A stretch of 64,000 bases of DNA from Brassica napus (GCF_020379485.1 NC_063451.1:23666630-23730629); one strand, 5' to 3'; shown: positions 44,806 through 57,450, numbered from the stretch's first letter. The notes: generated from the sequence alone by a model not told the origin. Made by a program: numbers and translations.

Positions 44806-47800
44806 ATACCCTCCCCAACGAAATTGACCTTGTCCTCAAGGTCAAACCCACCAAACCGCTCCTTCACGACTGACTTCCACTCCCAAGTGCTATCATGACT
44901 GGGCAAGCCCTTCCACTTGATCAAAAGCTCCTTTTGGCTAGTACGTGGGTGATCACGCGTAGCCAACACGCTCTCCGGTTCCACAATCAACTCCCCTTCA
45001 CTGGATAACTGCGGAGGCAGAGGTTGAAACTCATCTGATTCTCCCACTGCCTTCTTGAGTTGAGAGATGTGAAAAGTTGGATGAATCTTGGATCCCTCTG
45101 GTAACTTCAACTTGTAAGCCACCTGCCCAATCTTTGCGTCGACTGGAAACGGGCCATAGAAGCGAGCACATAGCTTCTCGTTCAGACGATGAGCCAGAGA
45201 CCTCTGCCTATAAGGACGAAGTTTGACAAAAACAAGATCTCCCACTGCGAAAGCAATGTCCCTGCGGCTTTTATCAGCTCGGTCCTTCATGGTCTGCTGA
45301 CCCCTGTGGAGATGCTCTCTCAGCAAGGTCAAAGTCGCATCTTGCTCCTGCAACTGCTTTTCCAACTCTGCGTTCACCGTCGATCCATTCTCATATTTGA
45401 GTAGTGTAGGTGGGTCACGACCATATAAAGCGCGGAAAGGAGTCATCTTCAGCGACGAGTGATAGGACGTATTATAGCTCAACTCCGCCCAAGCTAAGTA
45501 CTGTGCCCACGTCTTTGGCTTGTCTCCCGCAAAACACCTCAAATATGTCTCCATGCCCCGGTTAATGACCTCAGTCTGGCCATCGGTTTGGGGATGATAG
45601 GCCGTGCTGAAGCACAAACGAGTTCCAGCGAGACGAAACAGCTCCTTCCAAAACAGGCTCGTGAAGACCTTGTCACGGTCGGAGACAATTGTCCTCGGAT
45701 AGCCATGTAACTTCACTATCTCTTGAGCAAAGAGTAATGCGACATCTGTGGCTGTAAACGGGTGACTGATACCCACGAAATGGCTATACTTTGTCAGACG
45801 ATCGACGACCACCATGATGGAGTTCAGTCCCTTCGAACGCGGCAACCCCTCCACAAAATCCATTGAGACATCCTCCCAAACTCTCTCAGGAATCGGTTAA
45901 GGCTGAAGCAGCCCCCCCGGAGCCAGCGTAGAGTATTTTTGACGTTGACAAACCAAGCACGATGCCACAAATTTGCGAATGTCAGTCAGCATTCCGCTCC
46001 AATAGAACAATTCTGCGATCCTCTTCTGAGTCTTTAAGACACCCTCGTGTCCTCCCATCTTGCCATCATGATACTCCCGCATGATCAGCCCCACAAATGC
46101 GGAATCCTTTGGTATCACCAGTTTCCCTTGTCGCAACAGTCGACCCTGGACTACCGCACAATCTGGGTGAGACAGAGGATCTGCAGTCCATTCGTTGATA
46201 AGTTGCTGAAGTGCAGGATCCTTGTCGACCTCTCCCGCAATCTCTTCCAGCTGGAGAGCCGAAGAGATAGACACAGCATACAACTCCGACACTCCCACTC
46301 TTCTTGATAAAGCGTCAGCGGCCTTGTTGTCGAGCCCTGGCTTATAGACAATGTCGAAATCAAACCCGAGTAGTTTAGTGAGCCATCGTTGATACTCAAG
46401 GTTGACCTCGCGTTGCTCCATCAAAAACCGCAGACTCTTCTGATCAGTGCGCACCAAAAACTTCCTCCCCAACAAGTAATGCCGCCACTTCTGCACTGCG
46501 AAGACAATGGCCATAAGTTCCCTTTCATAGACTGATTTCAAGCGCTGTCTCTCCGTAAGGGCCTGACTAAAAAATGCAATAGGTTGCCCTCCCTGCATCA
46601 GTACTGCTCCCAATCCTACTCCGGACGCATCAGACTCCACAACAAACTGAGCGTCAAAGTTAGGCATCGCGAGTACTGGCACCGTAGTCATCGCCTTTTG
46701 AAGCGCTTGAAAGGCCGTGGTCGCAGTCGTATTCCAAGCGAACTGGTCTTTTTGCAAGAGCACAGTCAGTGGCCGAGCAATGCTGCCATAATGTTTCACG
46801 AATTTCCTATAGTAGCCCGTAAGGCCAAGAAACCCGCGAAGCTCCTTCACATTCTTGGGTATAGGCCATTCCAACATCGCACGAACCTTCTATTGATCCA
46901 CCGCCACCCCTTTTCCAGAAATGATACGCCCCAAGTACTCCACCTGAGCGCAACCAAACTGGCACTTCTTCAGGTTCGCGTAGAGTTGCTGATCCGCTAG
47001 AACCTTCAACACTAACTCCAAGTGTTCCTTATGCTCCTCTTTCGTTCGACTGTACACCAAGATGTCATCAAAAAATACCAGAACGAACCGTCTCAAGAAG
47101 GGTCGAAAGACCTGATTCATAAGGGACTGGAACGTCGCTGGTGCGTTGGACAACCCAAACGGCATGACGATAAATTCGTAATGGCCGTCATGAGTCCGAA
47201 ACGCAGTCTTAGGCACGTCCTCCGTCTTCACGAGTATTGATGATATCCTGACCTTAGATCCAATTTGGAAAACACCTGCGCGCCGTGCAACTCATCCAAC
47301 AATTGGTCGATCATAGGGATCGGATACTTGTCGGCCACTGTCACACGGTTGAGAGCATGGTAATCGACGCAGAACCGCCAGCTCCCATCTTTCTTCTTCA
47401 CCAGCAACACCGGGCTTGAGAAGGGACTACCACTCTCTTGAATGATTCCCGCAGCCAGCATGGAATGTATCTGACGTTCGATCTCCGCCTTCTGAATCTG
47501 CGGGTATCGAAACGGTCGCACACTCACTGGCTTAGCTCCTTCTTCCAGCACAATACTGTGCTCCTTCCCCACGCGATGGAGGTAACCCTGAAGGCTCCGA
47601 GAACACATGGGAATATTGGGACAGTAAGCCCTCGAGGTCTCGAGAAACCTTCACTGGTAATGCGACTTCCTCCCTTTGAAGACCGCCAAACTCCACCAAC
47701 ACGCCCTCCCCGTCATGCTCCAGCGCCTTCCATAAAGACTTCAATGAGACTGCAGCAGAATGCAAGTCAAATTCTCCCTGAACCGTAACCCACTCCTTCT

Positions 47801-49460
47801 CCATCCAAAAACTCATTTTCTGGAGCTTCCAATTCACACGAGCTTCCCCTAACGTATCCAGCCACTGCACCCCCAAGATAACATCTGCAATCCCCAACTC
47901 CAGCGGTAAGAAGCTAGTGAGGATTGAACATGTTGGTAGTCGTAGCTCTACTCCCTCAATGACCCCTTTTCCATGCACCTTAACACCCCCCGCCACCAAC
48001 ACACCGTAACGGGAAGTCTCGCTAGTGCACAATCCCAGTTTGGCCACCAATTTCTCAGAAATGAAGTTGTGGGAGGCCCCACTATCAATGAGCACCACCA
48101 CACCTTCGCCCTCAATCGTACCCCGAAGCTTCATCGTTCGTGGGGAGGTCAACCCGACGACGGAATTGATGGAAACTTCGGCGACGACCGCCTTTACTTC
48201 CTCCTCAACCACTTCCTCCACCTCGCACTGCTCCTCCAATAACTCCGTCTCAGTACCATCCGCGTGAAGTAAAAGAACTGTGAGCTCCGGCTTCGCACAC
48301 AGATGGTTCCGATGGAACTTCTCATCGCACTTAAAGCACAAACCCTCCGCTTTCCAACGTGCCACCTCCTCCGGTGTTAGTCTGCGAAATGGAGGTTTCA
48401 GGCGGCCATGGTTTTTCGCCTTCTCGTTTCCTCGAACATTAGGGGTCGGAGGAAACGGGTTGGGCTTAGTGCGCGTGAGTTGTGGGCCTGACCCACCCGA
48501 GTTGGGCTTTGTGGAAAAATTGGACGGGCCCGAACCCGAAGACTTTCCTCCCTTTGTTGGGCCTGTATCTTCCTCCACGGACCAATCCTCCACCTTCTTC
48601 GCCATTTCCATCATCTTCTGTAATCCCCGGGGGTCGAACATCTTCACGCCGGCGCGGATTTTTGCCTTCAACCCAATCATGAACGCCAGCTCGAGCACAT
48701 CCTCTGACAACTCCGGGGCGTTCATGGCTAGGGATTTAAACTCCTTACAGTAGTCACGTACCGTGCCCGTTTGTCGTAACGTCAGAAGACGTTCCCCTGC
48801 AGAGGTGTCACGGTTCGCCGAGTACTGCTCCAAGATGCGGAACTTCATCTGATTCCAACTGCGAAACGGGTTTCGATCACGTTCCCAGCGGTACCAGAGT
48901 AAAGCCTCACCATCAAAGCACGTACGTACGGTTCACAGCTTTTCCTCCTCCGTGTAGTCGGCGAGCTCAAAGAACTGCTCCACCTTCAACACCCAACTAT
49001 CCGCTTGCTCGCCGTCAAAAAGCGGTAGTTTCAAACGACGAGTCAACGAACGATCGCGCCCTCCACGAGGTTCTCTGGAATACTCATAGCGTTCTCGCGA
49101 ACGGTGAGATCCAGATCTCTCCTCCCTACGCCCGATCGGAGTTAGATCCACCATTTGGCTCTGCTCACCTACCTCCTGGTGTTCCTTACCTCCGATCATC
49201 ACCTCCGACCGAGGATCCTCACAAACAATACACTTTCCTCGTGCCTTCTCCAACAACCGCTGCTTCGTCTCCTCCTTTTCACGTCTCCGTTGCTCCCACC
49301 GGCCAAAAACGTCGCTCATCTGAGTCTGCATCGCCTGCAACGTCTGTTAAAGCGAGTCAACTCGCCCCCTCGTCTGTTCCATTTCGGAAGCAGTGATTCG
49401 GCTCATCTGTTGCTGCAACTGGTCCATGTTAACCTCCGGATCTGGTTTCTTTGGTGCCAT
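44806..49460 (-). pseudogene. Gypsy gag-pol polyprotein with chromodomain, several stops
   Basis: It starts at the ATG at 49460 (MAPKKPDPEVNMDQ). Gag has DGEALLWYRWERDR and a short zinc-finger-like CFKCDEKFHRNHLC; protease has VLIDSGASHNFIS. RT has [32 protein letters not shown] and [10 protein letters not shown]; RNase H has VESDASGVGLGAVLMQ. Integrase has HEGVLKTQKRIAELFYW, MDFVEGLPRSKG and STAYHPQTDGQTEVINR, and the C-terminal chromodomain has LIKWKGLPSHDSTWEW. Chromodomains steer integration toward marked chromatin. Lesions: stops TAA 49347-49349, TGA 48933-48935, TAG 46890-46892, TAA 45897-45899, and a frame change near 47230. Confidence 0.93.
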
Positions 49461-49493
49461 ATCTCCAGGATCGCAAGTGCTCTGATACCAATT

Positions 49494-49884
49494 TGATAGA
49501 CTTTAGTTATCAAAAGGAAGAACAATGTGATCTGAGAATGAAAATAGAGTTGTATTGATCGCAAATGTGTACAGGTTGAGTTTTTCTCAGGAGTTTCTCA
49601 CTCTCCCCATGCACAAAGTTGATCAAACAATTGATAAAAGATAATGACAGACTTATTCCTTATTTATAAAGTTGACCTTCACTCAACAACTTGCAACGCC
49701 AACGCCAACATCCCATGTGCGTCCGTAACAGCAAGGACAGGTCATCACTTCCTCATGCTTCTAGATCCCCCCAGCTCACCACTTCATCACTGGGCCTCTC
49801 CCTCTCCTCTATCAGACTCGATGGGCCTTGCCTTTACGCCTGTAGTGAAACAGAACTGGAGGCCTAGTAACCTCAACCGTATCA
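49494..49884 (-). repeat. Gypsy 5' LTR
   Basis: 391 bp, followed by target duplication CATTG at 49885-49889. Confidence 0.95.
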
Positions 49885-50493
49885 CATTGAAGAATAAGAA
49901 GAAGAGATCCGGGAGAGATCAGAGCGTCAGGCTGCAGCGAGAGAGAGGAGCTGCTAGACTGAGAATGATACAAGAAAAGGCACTTCATCTTGATGGATCT
50001 TAGAAAGGACCTGATGCTACACATGTAAGTTCTCTTTTGTTTTACACCTGCTACTTTCTATGCAACGCACATTAATCTAAATGCTTCTCAATGTCTGGAT
50101 TGGGATAGTGTATCAGGGTAAAATATCAATGAAAGCTCCATAAAAACAGCAGCCAGCAGGTAAAGGGAGAGACTCCATAAAACGTTTCTCTCATCTGTTC
50201 TCAACTTTTTATCAATATCAATGAAAGCTAATATTTTCTCTGCTGTGTTCATCTAATATTTTATCAATATCCATGGATGAAACTGTTTTTCCTTTCCAGT
50301 GTTACCATCAGTTCCAAATTTTCAAGACAACAAGAAACAAAAAGAAACTGGTATTTTTTTTTTTTGAAACTCTACATTTAAAAAACGCTTGGAAATGATA
50401 ACTCAACAAGAAAAAGACATGGTTAACGTTTGTTTGTAACAAAAGGGCAGCTGACAGCTGATCCTTTAGAAAAATGATACGTATGTGATGTGA

Positions 50494-50767
50494 CTAAAAC
50501 AATACATTCTTGAGAATTAAAAGGACAATCATTATGAAGCAAAGTATAAGGAGTATTGTTGCATATTTCACCATTGCTCCTTCTCTTTGTGTTCTCTCCG
50601 CCTATAAAAACACATGTCTCTCTGTTAGTTCTCTAAGACCTCACAAAAAAATAACTTATGTAGTTTTTGGTTAAGAATCAAACCTTTTGTAGTTGCTTAT
50701 AGCCTTCCTCTACCGATGTAGATACATTTTGGATATTGTAGTCTATCCGATCAACTATTGTGCCCTA
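50494..50767 (-). pseudogene. Captured syntaxin fragment (SYP4/TLG2-type SNARE and anchor)
   Basis: Exon A (about 50767-50684) encodes IVDRIDYNIQNVSTSVEEGY and KQLQK. An intron follows (50683-50602). Exon B (50601-50494) encodes AERTQREGAMVKYATILLIL through IVLLILKNVLF and a stop. This is the end of a Qa-SNARE motif followed by a tail anchor and closely resembles the trans-Golgi syntaxins SYP41/42/43 as I remember them. Upstream exons are absent, so it is a captured 3' gene end. Host exon-intron structure is preserved, so capture was at the DNA level, as Helitrons or Pack-MULEs do. Confidence 0.78.
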
Positions 50768-51714
50768 ATTGACACAAGTTGAATAAGGATCGGGGAAACT
50801 CCGGTTACACTTTTTCCTAGGAGCTTGAGACTTTGTCGTTAAGAATATACATAAAAATAAAGTTATAATTCCATAGCTAACTTTCAAGTGTTGAATAAGA
50901 ATAAATTTTAAATGTTTATTAATTATGCAACTTTTTAATAGTGTTTGAGTAATTATCTTAAGTAAAATAAATCTAAGCAAGAATCTATTTTTTTAATTAA
51001 GTGAAAGGCAGGGTACAAAAAAATCTTAATAAGGAGTTTATAGAATGCAAAGATAATCGTTTTTACGCGTGTGAGACAGTTTTATTTTTGTTAATAGGGT
51101 CGGACATATTATGCTTGGTGTTCTAAAAAAATAATTAAATATGACTTCTCATTCTCTTAGTGATAATTCTGTAACAGTTAGTTAATAAACATCAACAATC
51201 ATTGTTGTTTTTCTCATCATACACATTGCAGAAAAATCTTTCCTTCCAGTGTTATCTGATCTGTGAGAACTGCTCCCGTGATGGTGAAAAAGACGGTTGT
51301 GAGAACTCATAAAATTGGTTCCACTGAGCTGAGATCCACCACTGAAATAGAATTGGGCTCTGATGCTGATAACACAAATGTTCCAAATGTACAGGTGATT
51401 CCAGTTCCAGTTTGTATCATATATGCATATACACTTTAAATTTTCAGATGTTACTTCATCACGGTCTATGCCACTATTTTTGCTAAAACAATGTAGAATC
51501 GCCAATATTTCCATTAGGTGATCTTAAAACAATGTAGAAAACAATTTATATTGGCTAATATTTTTGCTAAAACAATAAGAATCGCACTAACCCCCACAAA
51601 GAAATACTATTACCAGAGTTAATCATATAAATCAGAGGGCCACAGCGATAGCCAACCTATAAAACTCATGTTATTTTCACCAATGCACTTGCTCAACCAA
51701 AATCGCACTGTCTA

Positions 51715-54222
51715 TCTATAATAATAAAGGAGAGTTTTCTCCCTCGTTGTGATGCCACCTCACCATTCAGCATAAGGCATTTTAAGACACGTGTCGAGAC
51801 ACTTAAACTTTGTGAACTTCGATTAAATAATGGGCTACAAAACTCAACTCAAGCCCAATCTCAGCCCATGCTCTAAACACTTTGGATCCGATAACACTGT
51901 CTCCCTCTAGAGCGTCGTCTTCTTCGTTCTCCATCGCACCTCCGATCGCAAAAACCATGAATAATGCTTTAGTTTCTCATTGAAGCCACTTCATAACGTC
52001 TCTCCATTAAATACACCTGTCCAGCTTTCCCACTACGTCAACTTCAATGAATCCTTTCTCAACTTCCATTACAAATCCCTAATTCCTAAGACTTTAAATA
52101 AGGATGAAGACCTCTCTAATTCTCACTAATTCAAGATTCAATCATATTCCTTCTTTACAAACAGTACTGCTACAACCATGGCGTCATCCCATATCTTTTT
52201 CAGATTTGAAGCCTCCTTCGTTTCTGGGAAGCACACCAAGTCAAGAGAGGAGAGCTACTGGGAGTCTACATGCTCATGCTTGATGAATAGGTCGAGCTCT
52301 TTCATATACCTTCGATGATAGATAGAATCTGATTTTATTATGTTGCTTCTCTGATATTTGTCAAGCTTCTCATAATTTTTAGTTTAACCCTCATCGGTCC
52401 TCCACAGATTTCTTTCAATTCAATATCAACAAGTGTGGTTTACTGATTCTTTAGGAGGAAAAGAAACTGAGGAAAGTGCCGAGGTTCGCTAACGCTTGTG
52501 GAGCCATCACGACAACCAAGAAAGGAGCCATTCCAGTTCTTCCTTCAGACAGTGAAGCTCTCAGCTTTATTAAAGACCACCAGAGACGTAGTAACAATCC
52601 TTTTAAGTCTAAAAATTGCGCTTCTTATATTGTAGTAATTGCTCATGATTCTTATTTGAGATTAAAAAAAGATCTCAATGTTGTATCTCTTCTGTTTGTA
52701 TCCTTCATCTCTTGCTAATAGAAGAAGAAAAAAAGTTTGTTCTTTTTTTTTGCCTGAGCTATGTACTTTCCGATTGGTGGTGCTGTATTGTTTCCACATG
52801 TTTCTATGTGAGAAGCTTTAGCACAGAAAGAGACACCTCGAGTTGACCTAAAGAAGAGAACATCTTCCGTGTTGGCTACATCAGCTGCCTTAGAAGCTTG
52901 CTAATTGGCTCTAGACAAGAGAAGATCCTTGGGATAAATAGACAGAGCCGTTCAAGTGATGCATATCATCACTGCTTGGGTGGTCACGTTCAAGTAATCA
53001 GCCGTTTTAGCAGAAAAAGCCACCACAGAAAAAAAAAAACATTAAGCAAATCATGGACAAAGATACATAGAGAGCGTGAGGAGATAGCAAAGGAATATTA
53101 CTTTTATTCAAGTTTATAGCAAATTCCTTCTTCTGAGAAGTATATCAACAAACTCAAACAAAAATTCTTATAGAGATATTCAGACAGAAAATACTAAAAG
53201 TGTAATAAGCTCTCAACATAGCTTACTCAACTTAAACAAAACTAAAGACATGACAATGAATCCAAACATTATCCTCCACTAAAACACAAGCAATTCTCAT
53301 GTGTCACTAATTCCCAACTATTATAAAAATGCAGTCTATATAAATCACCCAACCTCTACAGAAAAAAAATGATTAAACAAATATAAGTTACATTAGCAGA
53401 AGCCTCATTATATTATTCAATTGGTTTAAAAACTAAGCACCCTAAGAAAAATTTAAAATAAATAGTACAAATATTGTTGCTTAATTAAAATATAAGAATC
53501 ATGAATAAAATTATGTTTTATTGCCAGACTTAATTTCTTACCAAAAATCAAATAAGAAAAATATATGAACAAAACTTCATTATACATGTTTAAATTCAGA
53601 TTAGTCTCTATAAAAAAATTTCAAATGCCGTTCTTTCTATATACTGTCCACATTGTACTTAACAATATAAATATGTTCTCTAAATAAAACATCAACTTTA
53701 CTTCATTATTCATGTTTAAATTTGTTACGACCTTTTTATTCTATTTTTATTGAATCGATTAGTCAAAACCACTAATGTTATTCCACTTTGAACTAAGCAA
53801 CTTGAAAACAAAGTAATACACTACAATCGCTAACTACTATCAAATAGATCCGGAAAATATCATTCTCTTTCAACATATTTTCATTTTCATATTTTTGAAC
53901 ATATTTTCTTTATAAAGACAATAAAATGAATTGTAAATTCGTGTAAAAATAAAATATATGAACCCGGAATACCACTATAGTATTATATACAGTAGACAAC
54001 CACGATAGATAAAATAATAAAGTCCAACTACGAAAACTCAAAATAATTCAAAGAGCATGATTTTCATTTTCAATCGTCCATCCATCGATTAAACTTTACA
54101 CAAACAAACCAACTACAACATCAAGTTCCAGACCAACTCCTACCATTGGATTTACATATTAACAATCATATGTTCGTAATGAAAAATATAAATGTAACAC
54201 ATCCCGCCCATACCGGTCCTAG
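51715..54222 (+). mobile_element. Non-autonomous Helitron, about 2.5 kb
   Basis: The 5' end TCTATAATAATAAAGGAGAG is preceded by A. The 3' end CTAG at 54219-54222 is followed by T, with a weak GC-rich hairpin (CCCGCCCATACCGG) about 5 bases before. A|T insertion, 5' TC and 3' CTRR are the Helitron rules. There is no Rep-helicase gene. It carries a fructokinase fragment (52450-52560). Confidence 0.6.
52450..52565 (+). pseudogene. Captured fructokinase (pfkB) C-terminal fragment
   Basis: The frame [20 protein letters not shown] continues with [19 protein letters not shown], the conserved C-terminal block of plant fructokinases, which includes the [12 protein letters not shown] segment near the ATP site. 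The frame then runs into unrelated sequence (stop at 52716). Only this one exon-like piece is recognisable. Confidence 0.75.
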
Positions 54223-54863
54223 TATATTATATCCCAAACAACCACCACCAGTAGTCAATGCTCAGAAAGGTACTGAGTGATAAGACAAAAACAATAAGAT
54301 GCTCAGACTCCATAATGACAAAGATCAAAGCTCCACTAAACCATTTACTCTTTGAGTGTAGACATATTAAAGAAGTATCTTCATAAACAACTTATGGAAG
54401 AACAATATCAATGTTGAGAAGCTGCTTACCTCTAACAATGGATCAAAGAACACTTACTTTCAGTGATATGGCCAGTGAGGAGACCCCAAAGTACACACAA
54501 GCAAAACCTATTTCTTTCTCTCTAATAAAATCAACCTCCGAATTTATATGTTGAAATAGCAACACCGCTATTAAAACGACGGCGTTCATATTTGAGAAGG
54601 TCGTAAAATTAACTAACCCAAACAAACGGGTCAAACAAATAATAATTAAACTCTCTGGGGATGAAAACTCAAATATTGTTTTTTTCTTGCATCCTTATAG
54701 CAAAACGTTTTCCTCCTGCTGCTTCTGCTTGCGTGTTCGTTCACAAAGGGTCTGAAGAAATCCAGAACGAGCTTTGCTTTGCTCACAAGACTATCAGTAA
54801 TCAAAGCGATCTCCCCCTCCTTTTTGATTCTTCTCTCACAAATCCATCTCAGTGTTCGGATCC
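54223..54863 (+). promoter_or_regulatory. FLOE1 promoter and 5' UTR
   Basis: 640 bases between the Helitron end and the FLOE1 start codon. The last 200 bases are less AT rich and include a CT-rich leader (CTCCCCCTCCTTTTTG near 54810). The intact gene thus has a short native promoter with a Helitron directly upstream. No specific operator was recognised. Confidence 0.45.
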
Positions 54864-56649
54864 ATGGCTTCGGGAGCATCGGGTCGGGTCAACCCGGGAT
54901 CGAAGGGCTTCGATTTCGGGTCCGATGATATCCTCTGCTCTTACGACGACTTCACCAACCATGACTCCTCTGATGGCTCCAACTCCGATCCCGCGATCGG
55001 TGCTTCCAACTCCAATAAGGTGAACACACTGATTCTGCTCGATCGCCGAATTTTATTGATATTTGGGGATTCTAGGGTTTTGATTTTGTTCTGAATTTGA
55101 AGTAAAGATGGTGCGTTTCTTAGGTTAAATCGAAACCTATCGACATGCCCTGTTGCTTTATATCTATAAAGGTTGTAAACTTTAGTCATGCCCTCGAAGA
55201 AGTCTTCATTTACTTGATTATGATACTGCTGTTGTAGGAATTTCACAAGACCAGGATGGCGAGGTCTTCGGTTTTCCCTACAGGCTCTTACGCTCCACCA
55301 GAGGACTCTTTGAGGGAGGAAGAGCTTACTGCCACTGTTGAGCGAAGCATGAAGAAGTATTCAGACAACATGATGCGCTTTCTTGAAGGCTTAAGCTCAC
55401 GTTTGTCCCAGTTAGAACTGTATTGCTACAACCTTGATAAGACTATTGGGGAAATGAGATCGGATTTGACTCGTCATAACGAGGAGGCTGATGTTAAGCT
55501 TAGGTCTTTGGATAAACATCTTCAAGAGGTGTGTTCTGCTATGTCCTTTTTTACTTTGTAAGAATTTATGATTCTGCAAATGGGTGTTATTGAGACGATT
55601 TGTATGTTTTGATGTAGGTGCATAGGTCAGTTCAAGTTCTCAGAGACAAACAAGAGCTAGCTGATACCCAGAAGGAGCTGGCGAGGCTTCAACTTGTGTC
55701 GAAAGATTCATCCTCCTCGTCTCATTCCCAACATGGCGAGGAGCGGGTCGCGACTCCTGTTCCAGAGCATAAGAAGAATGAAAACACCTCAGATGCACCC
55801 AACCTTCAGCTTGCACTTGCTTTGCCTCACCAAATATCACCACAGCCACCAACGCAGCCACAGCAGCAGCAGCAGTATTACATGCCTCCTGCAACACAGC
55901 TTCAAAACACACCTGCACCAGCGCCTGTTCCGCCTCCACCATCTCAACCTCAAGCACCACCAGCTCAGGCTCACTTCATGCCCCCACCTGCTGCTCCATC
56001 TCACCCAAGCTCGGCTCAAACTCAATCATTCCCGCAGTACCAGCAAAACTGGCCTCCGCAGCCACAGGCAAGGCCACAGTCTAGTGGAGCCTACCAACCA
56101 TACACGCCTCCTGCACCACCAAGCAACCAATCTCCAGTAGAACCGTTGCCAAGCAGCATGCAGTCGCCGTACGGTGGGCCTCCTCAACAGTCGATGCAAG
56201 CTTACGGATACGGTGCACCACCAGCACAGGTTCCACAGCAGACAAAGATGTCTTATAGTCCCCAGACAGGCGATGGGTATCCACCCTCAGGGCCTCCTCC
56301 TCCCGGATACGCCAATACCATGTATGAAGGCGGGCGGATCATGCAATACCCACCATCTCAGCCGCATCAGCAGCAACAACAAGGCCATTACATGCAAGGT
56401 CCACCAGGTGGTGGGTACGCACCTCAGCAGCACCAGGCTGGTGGTGCTGGTAACACTGGGACACCATCTCCTGTCTTGAGATCAAAATACGGTGAGCTGA
56501 TAGAGAAGCTAGTGAGCATGGGTTTCAGAGGAGACCACGTCATGACAGTGATACAGAGGATGGAGGAGAGTGGGCAAGCTATCGACTTCAACGCACTCCT
56601 TGACAGGTTGAGTGTGCAGTCCTCAGGAGGGCCTCCCAGAGGGTGGTGA
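54864..56649 (+). CDS. FLOE1: FLOE1, prion-like hydration-sensing protein (DUF1421)
   Basis: Three exons: 54864-55019, 55238-55528 and 55618-56649; both introns are GT...AG and phase 0. The product is 492 residues, close to Arabidopsis FLOE1 (At4g28300). Order: an Asp/Ser-rich N-terminus (SDDILCSYDDFTNHDSSDGS), a coiled-coil nucleation region (about 75-185, LDKTIGEMRSDLTRHNEEAD), a long Gln/Pro/Ser/Tyr prion-like region (about 215-430, e.g. QPPTQPQQQQQYYMPPATQL) and a C-terminal UBA-like DUF1421 domain (KYGELIEKLVSMGFRGDHVM). In Arabidopsis it forms reversible condensates as seeds take up water and tunes germination. No lesion; flanked by a Helitron upstream. Confidence 0.95.
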
Positions 56650-57450
56650 GAAGCTACTCTCTACTTGTATGTTAGGGGTTTCACAATAAAAACTGCTTCC
56701 TCCCTTATATACACTCGACGTTTCTTACGTTACTCTATAGGCCCTAGTTTTATTGGGCCCAATAGATTTAAGTTCTGTTGTGTATTCGTAATGTGACTCA
56801 ATCTATGTGCCTATTTATTTGTGTGGTTTTACTTTCAACGTTCCTCTTGGACCAAATTAGACCTGCGGTTATTACACAAACCTATCGAACCGAAAATATC
56901 GGTTTGAAGGTTTGGTTCAGTTTGCAACTAAAAAATGGTTTAAAATTGGGTTTCTAGTTTGGTTGGTTTGTTTTTTTCAAATATTTGTTTATCAAGCAGT
57001 ATCAATTTTCATCACAATTTCGAACTAAACCGAACTAACTACAAAGCCAAAAACTTCAATACATTTTTTTTTTGAAATTGAACTAACTGAAAACCAAACC
57101 GTATAAAAAAAATTTGGTTCACTTCAGTGAGATTTTGATTGACCCGAATTGACCGAATTCCAAAACTGACCGAACTAACCGAACCTGCATGCCTAGACTA
57201 AATCTTTGATCTTGAGTTGCTTTATATTGAATCGTTTTAAACTGAATCTTGTTTATAGAAAAAAATATATCTTTTGACTTTCCTTTTACGCTACAAAAAC
57301 ATATACAGTAAAGTATATAGGAAAAGAAATTAAAAAACATTATAAGAAAATATCATAAATGACTCACGTTAAGTACTGGGAGGACGCGCGTGTACCATAG
57401 CAAACAGAACAGTACATGAAGAACCAAAATAAAAAAGCGCGGTGGCCAAA
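56650..57450. other. FLOE1 3' UTR and intergenic repeat-like DNA
   Basis: 3' UTR, then (56870-57190) a stretch rich in GGTTTGGTTCAGTTT and its complement CCGAACTAACCGAAC, a common plant dispersed inverted-repeat type that could fold back on itself. No gene. Confidence 0.45.

Larger units (their letters stand above)
44415..49884 (-). mobile_element. Young Ty3/gypsy chromovirus-type LTR retrotransposon
   Basis: Two 391-bp LTRs (44415-44805 and 49494-49884) start TGAT and end ATCA. The target duplication is CATTG (44410-44414, 49885-49889). The primer binding site TGGTATCAGAGC is at 49479-49490, three bases from the LTR. A purine tract GTTGGGGAGGGTA lies inside the left LTR (44807-44819, minus strand). 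By hand the LTRs differ at only five positions (about 1.3%), so insertion was recent, roughly under a million years. Domain order gag-PR-RT-RH-INT-chromodomain. It interrupts a captured coiled-coil ORF. Confidence 0.95.
43288..51714 (+). mobile_element. Helitron-like DNA with host gene fragments, interrupted by gypsy
   Basis: At 43288 the sequence TCTTCTTATTATATAAAAGA, preceded by A, resembles plant Helitron 5' ends and the better supported one at 51715. Behind it lie pieces of unrelated genes in both orientations: a charged coiled-coil ORF split by the gypsy element (44205-44400 and 49890-50000), a syntaxin fragment (50494-50767, minus) and an exon-like MVKKTVVRTHKIGSTELRST segment (51282-51392, ending at a GT). 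A matching 3' end was not found, so the right boundary is only the start of the next element. Confidence 0.4.

Noticed and set aside
48280..48753. Plus-strand ORFs across the gypsy gag
   Set aside because: Antisense shadows of the minus-strand gag-pol frame, which has the zinc-finger and protease motifs.
55694..56140. Overlapping frame of 148 codons inside FLOE1
   Set aside because: Shadow of the low-complexity QPS region; the FLOE1 frame, exons and domain order are clear.
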